Of a DNA stretch of 30,696 nucleotides, positions 23,922-30,696 are shown one piece after another. Position 1 is the first letter of the stretch. Each line of letters starts with the position of its first letter. The stretch is from Lachnospiraceae bacterium UBA7093. Its GTDB lineage: Bacteria; Bacillota; Clostridia; Lachnospirales; Lachnospiraceae. The translations under genes and the position numbers were made by a program. Location: positions 1 to 30,696 of the forward strand of contig DKYT01000023.1 in NCBI GenBank assembly GCA_002492465.1, written 5' to 3'. Under the pieces are notes generated by a model that did not search any database, was not told the origin of the DNA, and worked only from the letters and a program-made list of their open reading frames with translations.

Positions 23922-24012
23922 GCAGGGATGCCGCCGGGCTCCGACCCGCACAGTTTTAAACAGCCTTTCCCATTCCGTTAGTGAAATCCAATTTCGAGCA
24001 TGACCTGAAACC
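23922..24012. repeat. dispersed non-coding repeat, copy B
   Basis: Counterpart of 49-139 in the same orientation, with an identical 20-nt core. It begins just upstream of the tetR promoter. The stretch after it (24013-24112) holds two similar motifs, TGGGCGTACC and TGGGTGTACC, and no gene. Confidence 0.7.
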
Positions 24013-24112
24013 ATATGTGTCAATGGGCGTACCACTCTCTGCCGGGGTAATGCCGTGCTGAAATACATGGGTGTACCCTGGCGTGGGTGTGAAAAGTAAC
24101 CTTTCCTAAACT

Positions 24113-24586
24113 TTAAGATATTTGTCTGTAATGCCCCAAATGAATTCCTATATGACCAATCCCCAAAATAATCGTAGCGATCATAAGGAATACATTACAT
24201 CCATACACGCCAAGCAGAAAAAATGCGCACACCGGCAAAGTTGCCCCTGCAACGGGAATTCCGCAAACGCTTCTGTAAAAATTCTGCATCTTCTTTTCAC
24301 TTCTGAAATATTGTACCCAATATACTTCATACAACAGCATTAGCAAAAATGAAATCAACAGCCATATACACCATAAAGAATCCAGCCGTATATTGAAATC
24401 GGAGAAGATCAGTACGCAGCAGCACACGAATATCTCTCCTGTTCTTTCTAACGCCTGCAAAACCTTATTTTCTTTTTGCGCATATTGCTCATAATCCTCA
24501 GGCTTGTGTTTTGTCCAAATAATATTGGGGATAAATAGCATTAAAAGATAGATCAGTCCTACATATGAAAATCCAAAATGAAACAT
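24113..24586 (-). CDS. small integral membrane protein of unknown function
   Basis: 157 aa with about five hydrophobic segments and short polar loops (for example KHKPEDYEQYAQKENK after the first). Ends with His-rich GIGHIGIHLGHYRQIS. No family recognised. ATG 24586 has AAGGAGAGG five bases upstream, so the gene looks real. It is alone on this strand between a repeat and a divergent tetR. Confidence 0.75.
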   Translation of the reverse strand: MFHFGFSYVGLIYLLMLFIPNIIWTKHKPEDYEQYAQKENKVLQALERTGEIFVCCCVLIFSDFNIRLDSLWCIWLLISFLLMLLYEVYWVQYFRSEKKMQNFYRSVCGIPVAGATLPVCAFFLLGVYGCNVFLMIATIILGIGHIGIHLGHYRQIS

Positions 24587-24744
24587 CTTTACCTCTCCTT
24601 AAGCCAGGTTTTCCCGGGTGTCCAAAATTTACTGTTTTTTATTATAGCAAAGCGCTTTTCTTTATTCTACTAAAATTATAATGTGAAAAACGCTCCAGTA
24701 TGGAAAATAGAATGAATCAGCAAAATCGAAACTCCTAAATTTCC

Positions 24745-24773
24745 TTGACAAACGCTCTCAAATCTTATATTCT
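24745..24773 (+). promoter_or_regulatory. promoter of the tetR-hydrolase operon
   Basis: TTGACA (24745-24750), 17 bp, TATTCT (24768-24773). The operator-like palindrome starts 8 bp downstream. Confidence 0.7.
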
Positions 24774-24781
24774 GATTTCGG

Positions 24782-24795
24782 TGACCATGTGGTCA
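24782..24795. promoter_or_regulatory. TetR-type operator for the tetR-hydrolase operon
   Basis: TGACCA-TG-TGGTCA, perfect 6-bp arms, placed at the expected start of transcription. A second small palindrome, GTGATCAC, lies at 24815-24822. Confidence 0.65.
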
Positions 24796-24847
24796 TTCGA
24801 TTTAAACATTCATGGTGATCACAAAGTTATTTGGGGGAGGGAGTATA

Positions 24848-25474
24848 ATGCCGACATCTCTATTTCTTGAACTAAATCCTGAAAAACAGCAAAAAATTTT
24901 TGCCGCAGGCATTTCCGAATTTGCCGAATATGGCTATGAAAGCAGCTCTACAAATCGGATCGTCAAAAAGGCGGGGATCAGCAAGGGAAGCCTATTCAAA
25001 TATTTCCCGAAAAAGGAAGATTTCTACTTTTATATTCTGGATCAAATTACATCCGAGCTTATTTCCAGCCTGGAAGAAAAAGAAAAGACTCTTTCAACCG
25101 ATTTGTTTCAGCGAATAGTAGACTACTCCGTTTTGGAATTTTCATGGTATATTATGTATCCCGAAAAAGCAAAAATGATCGTCAAGGCGTTTACCAATAG
25201 CGATACCCACATTTACAGGAAAACGATGCTGAAATATGGCAACAAGCAGCAGGAAATCTTTCATTGGTTTTTACAGGATATTGATACGGCGCAATTCCCA
25301 TGGGGCAGAGAAAAAACCACGGATCTGTTAAAATGGTTTCTGAAAGGTTTTAACGAAGACTTTTCAGTACAACTGCAAGTATTGCAAGATACTGATTTTG
25401 AAAAATTGAAGAAAGAATATGTAAATCGTTTGTCAGAATATTTGGAATTGTTAAAGACAGGAATTGCAAAATAA
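24848..25474 (+). CDS. TetR family transcriptional regulator
   Basis: 208 aa. N-terminal helix-turn-helix STNRIVKKAGISKGSLFKYF, then a ligand-binding helical domain. ATG 24848 is used because GGGAGGGAG precedes it by four bases; an earlier ATG at 24812 lacks such a site. It is followed after 12 bp by an alpha/beta hydrolase gene, presumably co-transcribed and under its control. Confidence 0.9.
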   Translation: MPTSLFLELNPEKQQKIFAAGISEFAEYGYESSSTNRIVKKAGISKGSLFKYFPKKEDFYFYILDQITSELISSLEEKEKTLSTDLFQRIVDYSVLEFSWYIMYPEKAKMIVKAFTNSDTHIYRKTMLKYGNKQQEIFHWFLQDIDTAQFPWGREKTTDLLKWFLKGFNEDFSVQLQVLQDTDFEKLKKEYVNRLSEYLELLKTGIAK

Positions 25475-25486
25475 AGGAGGCGCCTT

Positions 25487-26293
25487 ATGTTTTATCATGC
25501 TCATAATGGAAGCGTACGTGTTGGAAATTCCGAAATGGATTATATCTCCTTCGGAAAAGGAAATAAAAATCTTATTATGCTGCCCGGATTGGGAGATGGA
25601 CTCTCCACGGTGAAAGGAATGGCTTTCCTCTTTTCAATGATGTATCGCATATACGCAAAGGAATTTACCGTGTATGTTTTCAGCCGCAAAAATCGTCTGC
25701 CGGAGGGATACTCTACCCGTAAAATGGCAAAAGACCAGGCGGATGCCATGACTGCCCTTGGTATCTCAAAAGCCCATATCCTGGGCATCTCCCAAGGGGG
25801 AATGGTTGCCCAATATCTGGCAATCGATCATCCAAATTTGATCGATCACCTTGTATTGGCTGTGACAAGCTCAAAGCCAAACGAAATTTTAGAGAACGTT
25901 GTGGGCGCTTGGATGGAAATTGCCGCCCAGGGAAATTATAAGGCTCTCATGATAGATACAGCGGAAAAGTCTTATTCAGAAAATTACCTGAAAAAATACC
26001 GGCGGCTTTATCCATTCCTCGGAAAAATAGGAAAGCCCAAAAATTTTCAGCGTTTTCTCATACAGGCGGCTTCCTGTATTACGCACAATTCTCATGATGA
26101 ATTGCATAAAATTTTGTGTCCTACGTTAATCATCGGCGGGGATTGCGATCAAATTGTAGGAACAGCCTCCGCTTCCGCCATAGCTGATCAAATCAGGGGG
26201 AGCGAACTATTTATTTATAAGAATCTTGGTCATGCCGCTTATGAAGAGGCGAAGGATTTTCGTGCGCGGGTTTTGAATTTTATGATCAGATAA
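25487..26293 (+). CDS. alpha/beta hydrolase
   Basis: 268 aa. Alpha/beta-hydrolase fold with oxyanion region MLPGLGDG, nucleophile elbow GISQGG (Ser102), acid in IIGGDCDQIV (Asp221 or Asp219) and His249 in NLGHAAYEE. All triad residues are present. The ribosome site AAAGGAGG is excellent. No signal peptide, so cytoplasmic. The neighbouring TetR suggests induction by a small lipophilic molecule which may also be the substrate; this is inference. Confidence 0.9.
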   Translation: MFYHAHNGSVRVGNSEMDYISFGKGNKNLIMLPGLGDGLSTVKGMAFLFSMMYRIYAKEFTVYVFSRKNRLPEGYSTRKMAKDQADAMTALGISKAHILGISQGGMVAQYLAIDHPNLIDHLVLAVTSSKPNEILENVVGAWMEIAAQGNYKALMIDTAEKSYSENYLKKYRRLYPFLGKIGKPKNFQRFLIQAASCITHNSHDELHKILCPTLIIGGDCDQIVGTASASAIADQIRGSELFIYKNLGHAAYEEAKDFRARVLNFMIR

Positions 26294-26308
26294 TCCTTCA
26301 GCCTTCCT

Positions 26309-26806
26309 CTATTTTTCAACATCCCCTGTCCAATTCAGGATTCCGCCAAATTCAATGATATTTGTATAGCCCATGGCTGCAAGTTTTGCCGATGCCTGCT
26401 TGCTTCTGTTTCCGCTTCTGCAATACACATAGATCGCCTGATCCTTATTTGGAAGCTCCTCCGGTTCAGTCGAGCCAATATCCTCGTTCGCCACATTGAT
26501 TGCCCCCGGGATATGTCCTTCGGCAAACTCGTCAGCCCGCCTTACATCCAGAATCGTGTAATCGCCGCCTGTTTTGAAAACCTCCTTTGCCTCATCCATG
26601 GTAATAGACATATATTCTGCTTCCTTCCTGTCCCCTCCCGGGAACTTGCCCGCCAGAAAGACAGAGGTGGGTCCATCGGCTCCGCCAATGACCGAAATGG
26701 AGATTCCATCATGATTTATCAATATCGGATGCTTTATGAAAAATAGAGCAACAGCAATAACACCCACTGTCACACCTGCTATTATCAGTTTCGTTTTTTT
26801 CTTCAT
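26309..26806 (-). CDS. membrane-anchored rhodanese-like protein with an IGGADGPT motif
   Basis: 165 aa. One N-terminal TM helix (about 7-24), a short segment SISVIGGADGPTSVF (36-50), then a single rhodanese domain (about 66-163) with active-site loop CRSGNRS (Cys129) and the LDVRRADEFAEGHIPGAINV motif. The rhodanese part should face outside and could handle sulfane sulfur or thiols. The IGGADGPT segment resembles a conserved stretch in the membrane beta subunit of sodium-pumping decarboxylases (OadB/GcdB), where the full protein is much larger. AAGGAG lies 11 bases before ATG 26806. Converges with the hydrolase gene, 15 bp apart. Confidence 0.88.
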   Translation of the reverse strand: MKKKTKLIIAGVTVGVIAVALFFIKHPILINHDGISISVIGGADGPTSVFLAGKFPGGDRKEAEYMSITMDEAKEVFKTGGDYTILDVRRADEFAEGHIPGAINVANEDIGSTEPEELPNKDQAIYVYCRSGNRSKQASAKLAAMGYTNIIEFGGILNWTGDVEK

Positions 26807-26854
26807 AGTTTCTTTGACTCCTTTATCAAATATCTATCATGTGAGCTTTCACAT

Positions 26855-28156
26855 TCAAAGCAGAGAATCGTCCAATAAAAAGTCAATGATACCAATATTC
26901 AATACTCCCCTATCATCATACCAACGCTTACGTATATCGTGACGAACAATGATTTTAGGAAATGAATCTCCGACCAAAGAAAATGGCTTGTTTTCAGTTT
27001 CTATCTTTTCTTCGGTGGAAAGCGCATAAGCAGATTGAATATAGGTTTTCTTTCCCCCTGAGGTTGCAATAAAATCAATTTCTCTTGCAATTTTATTGAT
27101 TTTACCTTTTGCGTTCTTTTCGTTCGAGTAAACAACACCCACATCTATCGCACATTCTCGTATAGAAAGCTCATTATACAGGATATTTTCCATAATATGC
27201 GTCATTTCCTGCTGGCGGAAACCAATTCTTGCATTTCTCAGTCCTATGTCCTCACAATAGTATTTATTGGGATAGTCAAAGTAATCCTTTCCTTTCACAT
27301 CCCACCTTTTACATTCGCTGAACAGGAAAGCATCAGCCAGATAATCAATATATGCCTTTACCGTATTGTGAGCCACAACATTTCCTCCGGTACGCTTTTG
27401 TTTTGAGTTGATGGCGTTTGTAATATTCGCCGGATTGGTATGAGCGCCAACAGACGAGCAAAGCAGGTCAAGAATTGACGCCAATACATCTTCTCTTTTA
27501 ATTTTCTTACGTTCAACAATATCCTTCAAATAAACTTCGGAAATCAGCGATTGCAGATAATTCATCTTCGCCGCCTCAGTAGGACGAGATAAAATCAGCG
27601 GCATTCCTCCATAAAAAGCGTAATCTTCAAAAGCGTCTGCCTTATCGCCGCCCACCGCAGAATAGTATTCTGAAAAACTTAAGGGATGAACTCGAATTTC
27701 ATCACTGCGTCCACGAAACTCTGTAAGAATGTCCGAAGAAAGCATTTTTGAATTACTGCCGGTAACATAAATATCAAGATTTGACAAAGTTCTCAAATCG
27801 TTCAGAGCATCATAAAAGGTAAGTTTCTTTCCGTCGGGATTATAAGGATTGACAACTTCATCGGACATTTGAATTTCATCCACAAAAAGATAAAACTGCT
27901 CGCTTTTGCCTTCCGCTTTCGCCCGCACAAACTTAGCCAGCTCTAAAGGGTTGCGGTAGCGAATATCGCTTGTCAAATCAAGTGCTAACTCTATAATATG
28001 GTCATCTGTTACGCCGGTGGATATTAGGTAATCATGAAACAAATTTTTAAGCAAATAAGATTTCCCGCAGCGCCTGATACCGGTAATCACCTTAACCTGC
28101 CCGTCCCACATGAAAGAAATGAGTTTATTTAAATAACGGTCACGCTTAATCTCCAT
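26855..28156 (-). CDS. AAA ATPase with C-terminal DUF4143-type domain
   Basis: 433 aa. N-terminal AAA domain with Walker A GIRRCGKS (26-33) and Walker B LFVDEIQ (90-96), sensor-like VTGSNSKML, arginine-finger region FRGRSDEIRVHPLSFSEY; then a C-terminal DUF4143-like domain with nuclease-fold features (KINKIAREIDFIA). This family is widespread and of unclear role, often near mobile or toxin-antitoxin genes. ATG 28156 has GGAGG six bases upstream; the frame extends 16 residues further without one. Its promoter has TATAAT at 28209-28214. Confidence 0.9.
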   Translation of the reverse strand: MEIKRDRYLNKLISFMWDGQVKVITGIRRCGKSYLLKNLFHDYLISTGVTDDHIIELALDLTSDIRYRNPLELAKFVRAKAEGKSEQFYLFVDEIQMSDEVVNPYNPDGKKLTFYDALNDLRTLSNLDIYVTGSNSKMLSSDILTEFRGRSDEIRVHPLSFSEYYSAVGGDKADAFEDYAFYGGMPLILSRPTEAAKMNYLQSLISEVYLKDIVERKKIKREDVLASILDLLCSSVGAHTNPANITNAINSKQKRTGGNVVAHNTVKAYIDYLADAFLFSECKRWDVKGKDYFDYPNKYYCEDIGLRNARIGFRQQEMTHIMENILYNELSIRECAIDVGVVYSNEKNAKGKINKIAREIDFIATSGGKKTYIQSAYALSTEEKIETENKPFSLVGDSFPKIIVRHDIRKRWYDDRGVLNIGIIDFLLDDSLL

Positions 28157-28516
28157 AACCAGCCTCCATTGAAAACTTTCATCTAATATAGCTCTACTTT
28201 TCAATGAATATTATACCCCGCTTTCTCAGGAAAGTCGAGAGTTCTATTGAAAACTTAATTTTTCCGTTTTGGGAAAATATTAATTTATATCATATTTACG
28301 TCTATAACGGAATGAATAAGCATAAATTATATTGAATCCATGGTTTTAAGGTAAATTGTAGCGCAAACAGACTGAAACCCCATTATGAGTCCCAGTCTAT
28401 TCACACATAGTTTATCCCTTGTCAGCCGACAGTATGCGAATTTCAGTTGTAAAAATTAAAATCGAACACCGCATGCTTATGAAGTATTTGTTTCATAGTT
28501 CCCAAGCCTAATGCAA
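28157..28516. other. intergenic region between the ATPase and abiEii
   Basis: No gene is supported in these 360 bases. Contents: CATTGAAAA (28167-28175) inverted against TTTTCAATG (28198-28206), with a third related copy, CTATTGAAAACTT, at 28244-28256; a minus-strand promoter TCGACT-17 bp-TATAAT (TATAAT at 28209-28214) for the ATPase gene; and a hairpin with arms AGACTG/CAGTCT (28369-28374, 28393-28398) that may end the abiE transcript but lacks a clear T-run. Confidence 0.55.
28209..28237 (-). promoter_or_regulatory. promoter of the AAA/DUF4143 gene
   Basis: Minus-strand TATAAT (28209-28214) with TCGACT 17 bp upstream (28232-28237). A pair of inverted TTTTCAATG elements lies in the leader and a further copy upstream, which may be regulator sites. 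Confidence 0.55.
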
Positions 28517-29518
28517 CTATTCCAACCCATGTATTTCTTCTTGCAACTTTTCAAGAAACTCAAGAATCTCTTCAAACTCCAGTATATTCCCATATATCAT
28601 ATTTCTCATTGCCTGATAGTCCTTTTGCAACGCATTGAGTACCGCTTCTTTTGGCAGAAGTTCAATACTGCTCAAGGTTGCTGTTTCATAATGAGCCCCC
28701 TTTACATAATAAAACTTTTGCTTAAAGGCAACATCTTTTTCCAGTAATTCTTTTCTTTCAAATGCACTTTCTTTTACCCATGAATTCCCCAAATTGTATA
28801 CATCATATAAATGCCTTGCATATCTGGCAGGCAATGTTTTTCCTTCTGGAAAATTTGCAATTTTATGTAATATGGTGAGTTTCTCCCAAAAAGTTCTCTC
28901 AACATCAATGGTCAAGACCGATGTATCTTTTTGTGAAAAAATATCTGGATATTTTTCGGCTGCAAATGGGGTTACGCTTGTCTCATGAGATGGCATCCAT
29001 TCTGCCAATGGTCCAATTTCCAATCTTACACAAGAGCGTAAATACTCTGCCTCAAATATCTGCGGATAATAAAAATTAACCACCATTTCATCTTCTGCAT
29101 CAACTGAAATCCATTCTCCATCCCCCAATTTTTTTCTCATTTCCATATTCAACTGGGGTATCAATTCCTCTTTATAGAATTTTGCTGCTTCCGAATTAAT
29201 CTGCTTATTGAATAAATCCTGCTTGGTTTTTGATCTTTCTTCCCAAGGATTTACCTCGTCCTTTATTATTTTTCGCCAGTCCAAAATCAAATCTATATCC
29301 TCGGAAAACCGCTCAATAACATGGTATGCTTTAGAAAGGCTTGTTCCACCTTTAAATACAAAAGCGTTTTTGTACTTACAATCATGGAATAAATGATCCA
29401 ACATAAAACATACCCAAAAGTCTTTCTCTATTACATTGGGCTGCATTCCCATAGAAATTGCAGTGGCTTGAAATAATTCAGTTCTGTCTCTTATCTGTAA
29501 TTTAGCAACCTCTTTCAT
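28517..29518 (-). CDS. abiEii: AbiEii-like nucleotidyltransferase toxin (type IV toxin-antitoxin)
   Basis: 333 aa. Nucleotidyltransferase toxin of the AbiEii/AbiGii family. Motifs: EKDFWV (31-36), FKGGTSLSKAY (55-65), the metal-binding SEDIDL (72-77), TFWEKLTILHK, and RHLYDVYNL further on. Known members block growth by modifying tRNA and can abort phage infection. ATG 29518 overlaps the antitoxin stop by four bases (ATGA); the frame extends 13 residues upstream without support. All catalytic motifs look intact. Confidence 0.92.
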   Translation of the reverse strand: MKEVAKLQIRDRTELFQATAISMGMQPNVIEKDFWVCFMLDHLFHDCKYKNAFVFKGGTSLSKAYHVIERFSEDIDLILDWRKIIKDEVNPWEERSKTKQDLFNKQINSEAAKFYKEELIPQLNMEMRKKLGDGEWISVDAEDEMVVNFYYPQIFEAEYLRSCVRLEIGPLAEWMPSHETSVTPFAAEKYPDIFSQKDTSVLTIDVERTFWEKLTILHKIANFPEGKTLPARYARHLYDVYNLGNSWVKESAFERKELLEKDVAFKQKFYYVKGAHYETATLSSIELLPKEAVLNALQKDYQAMRNMIYGNILEFEEILEFLEKLQEEIHGLE

Positions 29519-30123
29519 TGTTCGGCACACACCTTTCTGATTACTGTGTATATCCATTCACTTACACTTGTTGCCTCCTCTAACATCTTTTTCTTCTCTT
29601 CTTCAGGCAATCTATTTCTCAAGCTCAAAATAATACCGTCATCGACACGATCTTTCCCCAATGTCTTTAATGCCTCAACAACCAAAGTGGTTGTCTCAGA
29701 CATAAATGAAATTTCACGATTTGCACGATGTTTAAAAGACAACGTGATATTATCCCAGAAAAACTTTCTATATGGACCGTCACTGATATATGACCAGACA
29801 ACCGGAACCTGCGTTGATAGTCCTAATTCATTTAATGCTACGTCTCCGCATGGTGCAATGGTCCAATGAAAACTTTTGGCAATAGCATACGCTATTGTTT
29901 CAGGATTTGCCGGAATATACTCTTTAAGTAAATTACTATATACAGGCTTCTCATACACTCCGTCCATAATTCTTCGTATATTCTTTTCCTCAACTTGCCT
30001 ACCCAAACATTTTCTTACAGTTGTTGCTGTCGCAATATCTGTAAAATCTGATGTCAAAAAAACCGTTCCCGCCTCAGCCAGTTCTATTCTTTTCTTTATT
30101 TCTGTATAAATACTACTTGCCAT
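29515..30123 (-). CDS. abiEi: AbiEi-like antitoxin (DUF6088-type)
   Basis: 202 aa, with an N-terminal winged-helix-like region (AGTVFLTSDF, then CLGRQVEEKNIRRIMDGVY) and an AbiEi-type C-terminal domain. It precedes and overlaps the nucleotidyltransferase toxin gene, the standard order. Known antitoxins of this type repress their own operon by binding inverted repeats and counteract the toxin without a stable complex (type IV). ATG 30123 has AAGGAG nine bases upstream, and an inverted repeat spans the -10 of its promoter. Confidence 0.88.
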   Translation of the reverse strand: MASSIYTEIKKRIELAEAGTVFLTSDFTDIATATTVRKCLGRQVEEKNIRRIMDGVYEKPVYSNLLKEYIPANPETIAYAIAKSFHWTIAPCGDVALNELGLSTQVPVVWSYISDGPYRKFFWDNITLSFKHRANREISFMSETTTLVVEALKTLGKDRVDDGIILSLRNRLPEEEKKKMLEEATSVSEWIYTVIRKVCAEQ

Positions 30124-30143
30124 AAAACCACGCTCCTTGTTTT

Positions 30144-30171
30144 GTCACGATTATTATATAATTTTCGTGAC
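30144..30171. promoter_or_regulatory. operator of the abiE operon
   Basis: Perfect 7-bp arms GTCACGA (30144-30150) and TCGTGAC (30165-30171) flank the -10 element. The layout fits autorepression by the AbiEi antitoxin. Confidence 0.75.
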
Positions 30172-30181
30172 TTATTTTCAA
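30153..30181 (-). promoter_or_regulatory. promoter of abiEi-abiEii
   Basis: On the minus strand TTGAAA (30176-30181), exactly 17 bp, TATAAT (30153-30158), about 30 bp before the start codon. The -10 lies between the operator arms. Confidence 0.75.
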
Positions 30182-30213
30182 TAGCATTTATAAATATTAT
30201 TCTATAAAGGGTT

Positions 30214-30251
30214 CAAAAAAATGTTTCATTACTCTTTTTTTGATGAAACAT
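30214..30251 (-). terminator. possible terminator upstream of abiE
   Basis: Arms ATGTTTCAT (30221-30229) and ATGAAACAT (30243-30251) are perfect with a 13-nt loop. On the minus strand the hairpin runs into seven T residues. The stem is AT-rich, so strength is uncertain. Confidence 0.45.
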
Positions 30252-30327
30252 CCTGACCACTCTCATGCTCCCACTGGTCTGTCAGCCTTCATACAGACAC
30301 TCTGTTTTTACAACCTATTTTTTGACT

Positions 30328-30367
30328 ATAAAAAAGGCAGCTACAAATCTCTCGCCTTATGGCTACC
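30328..30367 (-). terminator. probable terminator after the histidine kinase region
   Basis: On the minus strand GGTAGC (30362-30367) pairs with GCTGCC (30336-30341), with one G-U pair, followed directly by TTTTTTATAG. It lies just past the small HTH ORF and would end the incoming kinase transcript. Confidence 0.5.
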
Positions 30368-30381
30368 CTAACGCTATTGTT

Positions 30382-30486
30382 TTAATTAACGCCATGTGAA
30401 ATCTGCTCCATATCATTGGCTTTTACATATTGATAAAGCATCGTTTTTGAAATCCCCACATCCGCAATCTGTAATGTCTGAATCAT
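30382..30486 (-). pseudogene. 34-aa helix-turn-helix ORF, possibly a recombinase remnant
   Basis: Starts at an ATG that overlaps the kinase stop (TAATG) and encodes 34 residues including IADVGISKTMLYQYVKAND. This looks like the C-terminal helix-turn-helix of serine recombinases/resolvases, without the catalytic domain. It may be a remnant or a tiny translated ORF. No clear ribosome site is seen. Identification is tentative. Confidence 0.4.
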
Positions 30487-30696
30487 TACGCCATTTTAAC
30501 AACAAGCGTTACATAGAAGCATCCATCACGGATATCAGCATATACCTCTCCGTTCATAAGCCCCATCAGCCTGCGGCATATGAAAAGTCCAAGCCCGTTG
30601 CCCTGCACTCTATCTGCATTATTTCCACGATGAAAGCTCTCGAATATCTGCGGCAGTTCTTTCGTTTCAAGGGTGCAGCCTGTATTTGATACCGTG
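30486..30696 (-). CDS. C-terminal part of a sensor histidine kinase (runs off the window)
   Basis: The last 69 codons of a kinase entering from the right edge. Visible are VSNTG (end of the G1 box), the LPQIFESFHRGNNADR F-box region, and the G2 box QGNGLGLFICRRLM, all of the HATPase_c domain; the protein ends FYVTLVVKMA. The N-terminal part and any partner regulator lie outside the window. Confidence 0.85.
   Translation of the reverse strand, partial: TVSNTGCTLETKELPQIFESFHRGNNADRVQGNGLGLFICRRLMGLMNGEVYADIRDGCFYVTLVVKMA

Noticed and set aside
28430..28500. Short minus-strand ORF near 28440-28495 (about 17 codons)
   Set aside because: Too short, no ribosome site and no recognisable motif.

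Overview
The window looks like a chromosomal segment of a gut-type Clostridia (Lachnospiraceae-like) bacterium. The grounds are moderate G+C, strong AGGAGG-type ribosome sites, frequent TTG/GTG starts, a bile salt hydrolase, lantibiotic-type ABC/two-component genes, a BlaI/BlaR1 pair and clostridial redox proteins. This is inferred from gene content; no marker gene allows a species call. I see no rRNA, tRNA, CRISPR array or intact insertion sequence.

Layout: (1) 1-294, a dispersed non-coding repeat and the terminator of the opp operon. (2) 295-6043, a minus-strand oligopeptide ABC importer in the order oppB-C-D-F-A, with a promoter upstream and possibly a second one just before oppA. (3) 6044-8171, short GC-rich repeats, an HD-GYP phosphodiesterase gene and a 70-residue CxxC protein. 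(4) 8172-11904, a probable minus-strand operon: acyltransferase, TlpA-like thioredoxin lipoprotein, a 50-residue membrane CXXC protein that ordinary length cut-offs miss, a NapH-like polyferredoxin and a bile salt hydrolase. (5) 12054-17787, an envelope-stress block. A blaI-blaR1 pair faces a divergent pair of secreted/membrane genes across a symmetric double promoter, and converges on a TTG-started lipoprotein with two homologous halves. A BlaI-type operator lies at blaI and a second one at the lipoprotein gene, and no beta-lactamase is present. (6) 17875-22636, a LanFEG-like three-gene ABC exporter divergent from its response regulator and histidine kinase. (7) 22642-26806, two TetR modules (tetR-flavodoxin and tetR-hydrolase), a small membrane protein and a membrane-anchored rhodanese. 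(8) 26855-30123, an AAA/DUF4143 ATPase and a type IV AbiEi/AbiEii toxin-antitoxin pair. (9) 30382-30696, the C-terminal end of a histidine kinase and a tiny helix-turn-helix ORF.

Two clusters deserve most attention. The first is the BlaI/BlaR1 circuit, which appears to drive a duplicated lipoprotein instead of a beta-lactamase. The second is the TlpA / small CXXC / polyferredoxin set, whose topology fits a relay moving electrons from cytoplasm to extracytoplasmic thiols. Both functional readings are inference from sequence and context. Regulatory sites were found by eye and are untested.
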